A stretch of DNA of 64,000 nt from Embleya scabrispora (GTDB taxonomy: Bacteria > Actinomycetota > Actinomycetes > Streptomycetales > Streptomycetaceae), in contig NZ_MWQN01000001.1 of assembly GCF_002024165.1 (NCBI RefSeq), positions 5,456,001 through 5,520,000 on the forward strand, written 5' to 3'. Positions 57,027 to 64,000 of the stretch are shown here, in pieces. Under the pieces are notes generated by a model. The model saw nothing but the letters and a program-made list of their open reading frames with translations, had not been told where the DNA came from and did not search any database. The position numbers and the translations under genes are program-made. Positions within the stretch are counted from its first letter, which is position 1. Every line of letters starts with the position of its first letter.

Positions 57027-58292
57027 TCACAGCCACGACATGGCGGACCCGTCATCGCTGTTGTCGTAGCCCGGGATCACGTGCTCGTAGGTCTCGTACG
57101 GGTTCGTGACGTCGAAGATGCGCGGGTTGTCGAACTGGACGTAAAGCGTGCGCCGACGGGCGGCCCCGGTCGCGGCCGGGCCCGCGTGCATCCCGCACCC
57201 CATGTGCACGGTCACATCGCCCGGTTCGGTGGTCATCCCCACCACCGGCAGCCGTGCCCACTGCTCCGCCGTGTAGCGCTCGTGCGCCACCGTGCCCCAC
57301 GAGCCCGCGAGCGCGTACAGCTGTGAACTGTCCTGGGTCACCGCATCGAGCCGGATGCCCACGTGCACGCGCGGACACGTGATCGGACAACCGCCGAGTG
57401 CGCAGTCCTTGTGCCAGGGCAGGTCCGGGATGGACAGCGGCTCGGGCGCGGTGCCGAACTCCTTGAGCACGGCGATCTGTCCGGAGTCCCGGTCGGTCAC
57501 CGCGACCACGTCCTGACCCGCGAGGCCGCACAACATGCGCACGGTCGGGTCGTCGGCCAGCGCGGCGATGCGCGGCGAGCGCATGCCCAGATAGGTCAGC
57601 CGGTAGGGCGAGCGCCGACCGGCCGGGTCCGCGGCCCACAACGAACCCCGGTCGCCGTCGCGGCACAACCCGCGAATGCGGTCGACCTCACCGGCCAACT
57701 CCTCGACCCGGTCCGCGTCGAAGACCTGACGTACCACCAGATAGCCGGTGGTGCGCAGGAAATGCGCCATCTCATCCGGTTCGTCCCGAGTGGTGAAGTC
57801 GCGGTGCAGGTCGATCGGCCGATCCGCCAGGTCGCGCAGATCGAGGGCCTCGGGGTGGTAGATCGGCGTGCCGGAGTACATGCAGCGGATCGCCGGCTCC
57901 CAGGTGTCCCAGTCGGCGAAGGTGCCGCGTACGAAGCGCACCGCGTGCGACTCGACCAGGCCGCGGCTGGTGCGCAGTTCGTACAGGTAGTCCTGCCACG
58001 CGCCGGAGGCCAGCTCGACGACCAGTTCGGCGTCCGCACTGACCCCCGGCACGATGCGCACCTCGCCCCGGTCCTCGACATAGCTGTACGCCGAACCGTC
58101 GGGCATGCACAGGGCGATCGGGGCGCGGCCGGCCACGTCCCAGGCGACCCGTTCGCCGAGCCCGCCCTCGAGGCGACGCGGCAGTTCCACCCGATGGAAC
58201 GAATCGAAGCACACGACCGGCCAGCCCAACACACTGAACGTGCCTCGGTCGGCGTCGTGCGCCACCGCCGATCCCGCGCCCGCTATCCCCAT
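57027..58292 (-). CDS. PhyH-type Fe(II)/2-oxoglutarate-like oxygenase with SCP2-like N-terminus
   Basis: A 421-residue protein in two parts. Residues about 30-120 (RVAWDVAGRAPIALCMPDGS, ELVVELASGAWQDYLYELRTS) look like a sterol-carrier/SCP2-type lipid-binding module; residues about 170-400 resemble phytanoyl-CoA dioxygenase (TTGYLVVRQVFDADRVEELA). The 2-His-1-Asp iron site is visible as LPWHKDC and, near the end, HMGCGMHAGP; several cysteines surround the first motif. It would hydroxylate a hydrophobic, possibly carrier-bound substrate. ATG at 58292 follows GGGGAGGA; the frame extends to 58343. Located downstream of the giant regulator on the same strand. Confidence 0.85.
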   Translation of the reverse strand: MGIAGAGSAVAHDADRGTFSVLGWPVVCFDSFHRVELPRRLEGGLGERVAWDVAGRAPIALCMPDGSAYSYVEDRGEVRIVPGVSADAELVVELASGAWQDYLYELRTSRGLVESHAVRFVRGTFADWDTWEPAIRCMYSGTPIYHPEALDLRDLADRPIDLHRDFTTRDEPDEMAHFLRTTGYLVVRQVFDADRVEELAGEVDRIRGLCRDGDRGSLWAADPAGRRSPYRLTYLGMRSPRIAALADDPTVRMLCGLAGQDVVAVTDRDSGQIAVLKEFGTAPEPLSIPDLPWHKDCALGGCPITCPRVHVGIRLDAVTQDSSQLYALAGSWGTVAHERYTAEQWARLPVVGMTTEPGDVTVHMGCGMHAGPAATGAARRRTLYVQFDNPRIFDVTNPYETYEHVIPGYDNSDDGSAMSWL

Positions 58293-58404
58293 TGCCCCGT
58301 CCTCCCCGTTGTGCACCCGGCACACCGGCCGGGTCGTCACCAACGGTAGGCAAACAGCGTCAGAACAGCGTCAGAGCAGCGCGAAAGCGCAAGGTGACAG
58401 CCAG

Positions 58405-61400
58405 TCAGCTCCCCAGCGGTACGCCGGTGTCCGGCGACTCCCCGAGCAATCGCACCGCGTCCTGAAGCGTACGCTCCGCGTGTCCGGGCAGGCCCAGTTC
58501 GACGCAGCGCGCGTGTGCCGCGGCGAAGTGCGCGCGGGCCGCGGCCTCGTCGCCGACCAGCGCGGACAGGCCGCCGAGCACCCGGCGCACCGGGCCGAGC
58601 GAGGAGCCGGTCCAGTCCAGGTGGTCCGCGTACGGCGCCAGCGCTTCGGCCACGAGCAATCCCCGCTCGGTGTCGCCCAGTTCCAGGGCCACCTCGCCGA
58701 GCCGCATCAACGAGCCGGTCCACAGCAGGTCCACCGGGATGGTCGCGAAGCCCGGTACGCACAGGGCGTGGAACTCCTCGCGCGCAGACTTGGGATCCGC
58801 CGACGCGGACGCCGCCCAACACGCCTGTACCCGCCACCAGGACACGTCCCGGGACCAGCCGGCCGCCACCCCCGCCCGCCGCGCCATCACGCCCAGCCGG
58901 CCCTGCTCCCAGCGCACCGCCAGGATCTGCGACAGGTTGAACGAGCGCACCGCCTCGCGCGGCAGCCCCGAACGGCGGGCCAGCCGCAGCGCGTCGGCCA
59001 GTACGTCCGCGGCCCGCGCGGTGCGTCCGCGCAGCAACTCCAGGCCGCAGCGGTAGATCAGCACCTCCCACGTGAACCACGGGTGGCGCAACCGGCGGGC
59101 GACCCGCTGCGCCTGCGCGTACTCGCGCTCCGCGGCCGGGATCGCGCCGCACACCACCAGGTCGTAGGCCTGGTTCAAGTGGCTGCGAAACAACGACTCC
59201 TGATCACCGGTCAGCCCGGACAACACGGTCAACTCGCTGCTCATCCGCAGCCGCTCCTCGACCAGGTCGGGCCCGGACGCGGCCAGGTGGTGCGCCTCCA
59301 GGCCCTGGGCCAGCGCATCGTGCGAGCCCGATTCGCGGGCCGCCTCCAGGGCTTCGTAGAGCATGCTCAGCCGGGCCTCGCGGTCCTGTCCGAAGGTGAG
59401 CGCCACCGCGAGCGCGGCCAGCAGCAGCGAGCGCAGCGCGATGTCGGCGGGCAGCGCGGACGCGATCGGCAGCGCGGCCAGCGCCTCGCGCAGCAGGGCG
59501 ACCAACTCCAGGTCCACGCCCACCTGGTACACCTGCCCCAGGCGGACCATGGCCAGCGCCACCCGGCCGAGCCGACGCGAGTCGGAGAGCGCCCTGGCCT
59601 CCTCGGCGGCGCGGCGCAGCACCTCGCGGCAGCGCCGGTCGCCGCACCGGTCCAGCGCGGCGCCGCGCGAGAGCAGCAGGTCGCAGCGGGTCTCCGGGGC
59701 GGGGTCGGTGACCATCGGCAGCACCTCCAGGGCCTGCCGGTAGTGCTCGGCGGCGACCTCGAACGCGCCGCCGTCGCGTGCCTCGTCGCCCGCCCGGCGG
59801 GCGTAGTCCAGGGCCCGGCGGGCCTCGCCGAAGCGGCAGGCCAGTCGGAAGTGGTGGGCCAACTCGGGCAGGTGGGCGTCCCGATCGCCCCGGGCCTCCA
59901 GCGCGAGGCCCACCTTGCGGTGCAGTTGCAGGCGGCGCGCGGTGGGCAGTTCCTGGTAGAGCGTGGAGCGGACCAGGGCGTGGACGAAGGTGAAGCGGCC
60001 CGGGCGGTCGGTCTCCTCGCCGCGCACCACGTGCGCGCGTTCCGCGTCGTCGAGCGCGTCCACGACGGTGTCGAAGCCGCCGGGGTGCACCGCCGCGACC
60101 AGGTCGATGTCGAACGCCGGACCGACCACCGCCGCCACGGTCAGCGCCTCCAGGGTGGACTGCGGCAGACCGAGCAGCCGTTGGCGCAGCACGTTGCGCA
60201 CCCGGCGCGGAACATCGGCGGGCACGCTCTTCCCCAGCGCCGACCAGTCGCTGACGTCGGCCCACTGGCGCAGCAGTTCGGTCGCCAGGAGCGGATTGCC
60301 GTCGCTGAGTTCGCGCAGTACGTGGGCCCGGACGCCCTCGGCACGCGGCGGCAGCGGGCCGGCCAGTACGTGGGCCAGTTCGACCAGGGCGGCCACGTCC
60401 AGGCCGCCGAGCGGCACATGCAGCGGGTGCAGGTCGCGGTAGAGGTCGGCGATCAGCCGGGTCATCGGATGCACCGAGCCCAGACCGGTGTCCCGGAAGG
60501 CGATCACCATCACCGCGCGGGTGCCGACCAGGGCGCGGGCGACATGCCGCAGCATCAGCATGGTCGAGGTGGAGGACCAGTGCACGTCGTCGAGCAGCAG
60601 GATCAGGTCGCGCTCGCCGGCGGCGTGCCGGAACACCCCGGCGACCGCCTCGAACAGCCGATAGCGCTCGGTGTCCGAGTCGGGCGGCCCTTGCGGCTGG
60701 GTCAGGCCCGCGGGCTCCAGCGGCAGTTCGGGCAGCAGCCGGTGCAACTCGCCGCCCAGGTCGCCGACCCGCTCGCGCAGTTCCTCGGCCGCCACGTCGC
60801 CGAGATGGGCGCGCAGCATGGTCACGAACGGTTGGAAGGGCGCGGCCACGCCCTCGTCGCTGCGTCCGGTCAGCACCAGAGCGTCCCGGCCGGCGCGGGT
60901 GGCGAACTCGCCGAGCAGAAAGGACTTGCCGATGCCGGCGTCGCCGCTGACCAGGATCACCCGCGAGCCGACCTCGGCCCGGGTGGACTCCTCGAGCAGG
61001 CGCAACTCGGCGGAGCGGCCCACGATAGGCCCGGGCGCTCCGTGCGGGAACACGTCGTGCGCCGAGCGGGTCGGGGCGGGCGCGGGCGGCGCGTCCAGGC
61101 CGGGGGTCGGTGAGGCGAAGCGGGCGGCGGGCGCGGGCACCGGCAGCGGTTGCGGCGTGGCGTCGCCGAGCAGGCGCAGGAACGCCGACTCGGTCTCGGG
61201 CGAGGGGCCCACGCCCAGTTCGGAGTTGAGCAGCCGCCGACACCGCTCGTAGGCGCGCAGCGCGGCCGCGCGGTCGCCGCCGGCGGCGTGCGCGGTCATC
61301 AAAAGGCGGTGGCTGCTCTCCCGGAACGGGTCCAGGTCGACCAGTTGGGCGGCGCGGGTCACGGCCGCGTCGGCGCGGCCCAGGTGCAGTTCGGTGGTCA

Positions 61401-61917
61401 CCGACACGGCGAGCGCGCGCAGTCGGGCCGAACGCCAGCGGGTGCGGCGCTCGTTCACCCAGTCGCCGTCCAGGCCGGGCAGAAACGGCAGGGCGAGGAT
61501 CTCGTGCGCGTCGTGCGCGCGGGTCCTGGCCTGCGCGAACGCGCCGTGCACGGCCAGTGCCTCGGCCTCGATCAGGGCGCTTTCCGCGGCCTCCACGTCG
61601 ACCTCGGTCCCCTCGGGCAGGGACAACACGTAGCAGCCGGCCCGGTGGCGCAACACCGACGACGCGTCGTAGCCGGCCTGCCCCAGGAAGCCGCGCACCC
61701 GGCTGAGCACCCCGCGCAGCGCGCCCTCCCACGACTTGGGGGCCTGCTCGGGCCACAGCAGCGCGGCCAACTCCTCGCGCGGCACCGGGTGTCGGCGGCC
61801 GAGCGCGAGTGCGGCGAAGACGAGCCGGGCCTGCGGTCCGCCCAGCAGGTCCTCCGCGGCGCGACCCGCGGGGCCGTCGACGCAGACATGGCCGAGAACA
61901 CGTACCCGGACCACCAT
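58405..61917 (-). CDS. SARP-type regulator with BTAD, AAA/NTPase and TPR domains
   Basis: A 1170-residue large SARP/AfsR-like transcriptional activator. Residues 1-90 form the OmpR-like winged helix (VRVLGHVCVDGP, WEGALRGVLSRVRGFL); 95-245 are the BTAD (LPFLPGLDGDWVNERRTRW, AYERCRRLLNSELGVGPS). An NTPase follows with Walker A VSGDAGIGKSFLLG and Walker B DLILLLDDVHWSS, and the C-terminal half is TPR-like helical repeats. Such proteins activate secondary metabolite or developmental genes by binding direct heptamer repeats. ATG at 61917 follows AGGAGGGGGG; the frame extends to 62007. No biosynthetic cluster is visible beside it; the nearest candidates are the PhyH and hydrolase genes. Confidence 0.9.
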   Translation of the reverse strand: MVVRVRVLGHVCVDGPAGRAAEDLLGGPQARLVFAALALGRRHPVPREELAALLWPEQAPKSWEGALRGVLSRVRGFLGQAGYDASSVLRHRAGCYVLSLPEGTEVDVEAAESALIEAEALAVHGAFAQARTRAHDAHEILALPFLPGLDGDWVNERRTRWRSARLRALAVSVTTELHLGRADAAVTRAAQLVDLDPFRESSHRLLMTAHAAGGDRAAALRAYERCRRLLNSELGVGPSPETESAFLRLLGDATPQPLPVPAPAARFASPTPGLDAPPAPAPTRSAHDVFPHGAPGPIVGRSAELRLLEESTRAEVGSRVILVSGDAGIGKSFLLGEFATRAGRDALVLTGRSDEGVAAPFQPFVTMLRAHLGDVAAEELRERVGDLGGELHRLLPELPLEPAGLTQPQGPPDSDTERYRLFEAVAGVFRHAAGERDLILLLDDVHWSSTSTMLMLRHVARALVGTRAVMVIAFRDTGLGSVHPMTRLIADLYRDLHPLHVPLGGLDVAALVELAHVLAGPLPPRAEGVRAHVLRELSDGNPLLATELLRQWADVSDWSALGKSVPADVPRRVRNVLRQRLLGLPQSTLEALTVAAVVGPAFDIDLVAAVHPGGFDTVVDALDDAERAHVVRGEETDRPGRFTFVHALVRSTLYQELPTARRLQLHRKVGLALEARGDRDAHLPELAHHFRLACRFGEARRALDYARRAGDEARDGGAFEVAAEHYRQALEVLPMVTDPAPETRCDLLLSRGAALDRCGDRRCREVLRRAAEEARALSDSRRLGRVALAMVRLGQVYQVGVDLELVALLREALAALPIASALPADIALRSLLLAALAVALTFGQDREARLSMLYEALEAARESGSHDALAQGLEAHHLAASGPDLVEERLRMSSELTVLSGLTGDQESLFRSHLNQAYDLVVCGAIPAAEREYAQAQRVARRLRHPWFTWEVLIYRCGLELLRGRTARAADVLADALRLARRSGLPREAVRSFNLSQILAVRWEQGRLGVMARRAGVAAGWSRDVSWWRVQACWAASASADPKSAREEFHALCVPGFATIPVDLLWTGSLMRLGEVALELGDTERGLLVAEALAPYADHLDWTGSSLGPVRRVLGGLSALVGDEAAARAHFAAAHARCVELGLPGHAERTLQDAVRLLGESPDTGVPLGS

Positions 61918-62329
61918 GCGACGGACCCCCCTCCTGCTGTCGTCGGTGCGACGACCGATTCCCCGGCGCCGGTCCGGGAGCGGTTCGAAGGACCCCGCGC
62001 GCCACATCGTACGAACCGAACGGTGCGCCCGGCGGCCAATTGCGCCGGCGCCCAGGTCACAACCCGGCCAATCGCTTGATCCCTACCAGGGTTTGTCGCA
62101 AGCTTCGATCCGCACCCGCGCGCTCCCGAACGGGCGGTCGATCGGGCGGTCGGACGGGTCCGTTCGCGGGGCGGGTCGTCGGCGTGGACGATCGGCGGCG
62201 GGGCAGACGGTGGGTGGGCCCGGACACGCGGGTCCGACGGGTTGTCGACGGGATCGATGGGTTCGGTGGGATCGAGCGGGTGACCGGGGACGGTCGGGCC
62301 CGTTCGCATCCGGGCGGGGAGGAGCAGGG
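61918..62329. promoter_or_regulatory. Divergent promoter region with GGGCGGTCG repeats
   Basis: 412 bases between the SARP-type regulator (minus) and the hydrolase (plus). GGGCGGTCG occurs at 62132 and 62144, with related GGGTCC at 62156, a 12-base period. SARP sites are direct repeats, normally at 11 or 22 bases, so an autoregulatory site is possible but the spacing differs. No gene or -35/-10 pair assigned. Confidence 0.4.
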
Positions 62330-63208
62330 ATGAGCCTGGACGATTGGCAGTTGCCGCCCGCGCGGGAGGGGCGGCCCGCGCCGGAGGAGTTGGAGGCGCG
62401 GCGTCGCGGCACGGCGGCGTACCGCGAGGAACCCGAGGAAGGGGTGGCGGTCGCCCGACGCCTGGTGGGCGGCGTGCCGTGCACGTTCCTGGAGGTGCCG
62501 GTCCCGGCGCTGACGCTGCTCTACTTCCACGGTGGCGGCTATCGCATGGGCGACGCCGAGGGCTGGCTGGGGATCGCGTCGCGGATCGCGCTCGCGGCCC
62601 GGGCGCGGGTGATCCTGGTCGAGTACCGGCTCGCGCCGGAGGCGCCGTTCCCCGCCGCGCTGCACGACGCGGCGAGCGTGTACGACGCGCTCGTGACGGT
62701 GGAGGAGGAGGGCCTGGACGCGGCGCCGTTCGTGGGCGGCGACTCGGCGGGCGGCGGGCTGGCGGCGGCGCTCGCGATCGCGGCCCGGGGTGCGCGGGTG
62801 CCGATGCCGGCGGGCCTCGTGCTGTTGTCCGCGTGGTTGGACCTGACGGTGACCAAGCCCACATACGACTCGAACGCGGCCACGGACCTGTTCATCTCGA
62901 AGCGGTCGCTGCGCGAGGCCGCCGAGATCTACCTGCAACTGCACGACCCGAGCGACCCGTTGGCCTCCCCGCTGTTCGCCGACCTGTCGGGCCTGCCGCC
63001 GATACTGCTCCTGGCCTCCTGCCACGAGGCCCTGCTCGGCGACACCACGGCATTCGCCTCCCGAGCCGCCGCGGCCGGCGTCCCGGTCCAGGCCCACCTG
63101 GTCCCCGACGTCCCCCACGCCTGGCCCGCCATCGACCCGGAAATCCCCGAATCCACCACGGCCATCGGCACGATAGCCCGATTCCTGACGACGACGTCGG
63201 CGCCCTGA
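62330..63208 (+). CDS. Alpha/beta hydrolase of the hormone-sensitive lipase family
   Basis: A 292-residue HSL-type esterase. The oxyanion-hole motif YFHGGGYRMG and nucleophile motif VGGDSAGGGLAAALA are intact; the catalytic acid is replaced by the family's frequent glutamate variant (ASCHEALLGD) and the histidine is in VPDVPHAWPAI. It hydrolyses short- to medium-chain esters in the cytoplasm (no signal peptide). ATG at 62330 follows GGGGAGGAG. Divergent from the SARP-type regulator, which may control it. Confidence 0.92.
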   Translation: MSLDDWQLPPAREGRPAPEELEARRRGTAAYREEPEEGVAVARRLVGGVPCTFLEVPVPALTLLYFHGGGYRMGDAEGWLGIASRIALAARARVILVEYRLAPEAPFPAALHDAASVYDALVTVEEEGLDAAPFVGGDSAGGGLAAALAIAARGARVPMPAGLVLLSAWLDLTVTKPTYDSNAATDLFISKRSLREAAEIYLQLHDPSDPLASPLFADLSGLPPILLLASCHEALLGDTTAFASRAAAAGVPVQAHLVPDVPHAWPAIDPEIPESTTAIGTIARFLTTTSAP

Positions 63209-63393
63209 CGCCAAGCCGGGAGCCGGCCGGCCCGGGGCGCGCGGCCGGCCCGGCCCGAGGCCAGGGAAGGCCGGCCCGCGCACCCGAGGCAACGGTGGGC
63301 GGTGGGCGCGACCTTCCCGGAGCCCACCGAGGCCCCACCGCCACCCGGCTCGGCGCGAGGCTCCCGGCGAGGCCGTGTGGCCACGAGCACGGC

Positions 63394-64000
63394 ATGATCG
63401 GAGCCGTGAGTTCCATCGAATACGTCCTGCCCCTCGTCGCCCACATCGAGAAGGACGAGCCCCCGGCCCGTACCGACGCCCTCGAGGCCGCCGCGCGGGC
63501 GGTTCTCGTGCTGCTCGCCGACGTGCGCTCCACCGACCCCGAAGGGGACTGGCACGAGGTCGTCGAGGCCTGGCAGGGGCATCGGATCCGCAAGGTGGTG
63601 CGCCGGGCCCGTGGCGGCGAGTGGCGTCGCGCCGGTGCCCTGCCCGGGATCACCGTGGCCCACCGCACCGCCGAGGTCCGGGTGTATCCGCCCATTCCGC
63701 TGGACGGATGGCCCAAGGATCTGGCCAGGTTGCAGGTCTCCGGCACCGACCTGGACGAGCCGGCGCCGCCGCCCGCCGCCGACCCCGGGCAGCCGGTGTT
63801 GTGGTTGAACCCGTCCCTGGAGATGACCGCCGGCAAGGCCATGGCGCAGGTCGGGCACGGCGCGCACATCGCCTGGATGGGGCTCGGTCCGGGTGCGCGA
63901 AAGGAGTGGGCCGCGCGTGACTTCGACCTCGCGGTTCGAGTCGCCGACCCCGCCGCATGGCCCGCGCTCGCCGGCAGCGGCCGGCCCGTGGTGCGCGACG
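63394..64000 (+). CDS. Peptidyl-tRNA hydrolase PTH2-family protein (3' end outside window)
   Basis: The frame is open from ATG 63394 (or GTG 63406) to the window edge, about 202 residues, so the gene is truncated. Residues about 20-110 form an N-terminal extension seen in actinobacterial relatives (EAWQGHRIRKVVRRARGGEW, TAEVRVYPPIPLDGWPKDL). From about 127 comes QPVLWLNPSLEMTAGKAMAQVGHGAHIAWMG, whose lysine and 'MGKGKAxAQxxHA'-like pattern match the active-site region of PTH2 peptidyl-tRNA hydrolases, which release peptides from stalled peptidyl-tRNA. Divergent in sequence from archaeal PTH2, so activity is an inference. Neither start has an ideal ribosome binding site. Confidence 0.8.
   Translation, partial: MIGAVSSIEYVLPLVAHIEKDEPPARTDALEAAARAVLVLLADVRSTDPEGDWHEVVEAWQGHRIRKVVRRARGGEWRRAGALPGITVAHRTAEVRVYPPIPLDGWPKDLARLQVSGTDLDEPAPPPAADPGQPVLWLNPSLEMTAGKAMAQVGHGAHIAWMGLGPGARKEWAARDFDLAVRVADPAAWPALAGSGRPVVRD

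Overview
The window looks like a chromosomal segment of a high-GC actinomycete, most likely a member of the Streptomycetaceae. Evidence for this is the very GC-rich sequence with strong third-position GC bias, a WhiJ/DUF397/RsbW-like regulatory set, a SARP-type giant regulator, the psd-pssA phospholipid operon, DUF5685 and DUF6493 proteins, and frequent GTG and TTG starts placed behind GGAGG-type ribosome binding sites. I see no rRNA, tRNA, CRISPR array, transposase or phage structural gene. Genus is inference only.

Left part (1-8.3 kb): the 3' end of an NLR-like leucine-rich-repeat protein, a VOC protein, a succinate-semialdehyde-type aldehyde dehydrogenase, a TesB thioesterase, a MecA_N-type penicillin-binding protein, a low-molecular-weight tyrosine phosphatase, and a DUF5685 protein with an extreme cysteine-rich tail. 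From 8.3 to 19.3 kb lies a surface-polysaccharide locus. Six plus-strand genes, each overlapping the next by exactly 4 bases, encode two GT2 glycosyltransferases, a flippase, a GT2 fused to a polytopic membrane domain, a small membrane protein and a NodB-type deacetylase. They face a two-gene minus-strand unit (ATP-grasp ligase, GH16 lipoprotein) and a divergent flavin monooxygenase.

Middle (19.6-34.2 kb): an FdhF/YdeP-like molybdoenzyme with an upstream flavohemoglobin; two adjacent paralogous membrane-anchored solute-binding proteins, one with a proline-rich N-terminus and one with a degenerate (pseudo)kinase N-terminus; two acyl-CoA dehydrogenases; a duplicated-ectodomain membrane protein; and an RsbW-like ATPase, DUF397 protein and XRE/DUF5753 regulator with repeated ATGCACGTGCAT palindromes in their promoter regions.

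Right-centre (34.7-51.4 kb): SWIM zinc-finger and DUF6493 proteins, O-methyltransferase and arylamine N-acetyltransferase, ankyrin protein, an active/inactive M16 peptidase pair, SRPBCC protein, RecD2 helicase, psd-pssA, and a D-aminoacylase-like amidohydrolase. Between 51.58 and 53.34 kb is a large mirror-image array of about 210-bp repeats around a roughly 350-bp core. I see no gene in it, and it is the most unusual DNA structure in the window.

Right end (53.3-64 kb): an imine-reductase-like dehydrogenase, a Ser/Thr-rich membrane protein, an ECF sigma factor preceded by a 30-residue membrane peptide and followed by a small CPMCW membrane protein, a PhyH-type oxygenase with an SCP2-like N-terminus, a 1170-residue SARP-AAA-TPR regulator, an HSL-type hydrolase, and the start of a PTH2-like peptidyl-tRNA hydrolase that runs off the edge. 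Strong stem-loops, probably terminators, separate many of the units.
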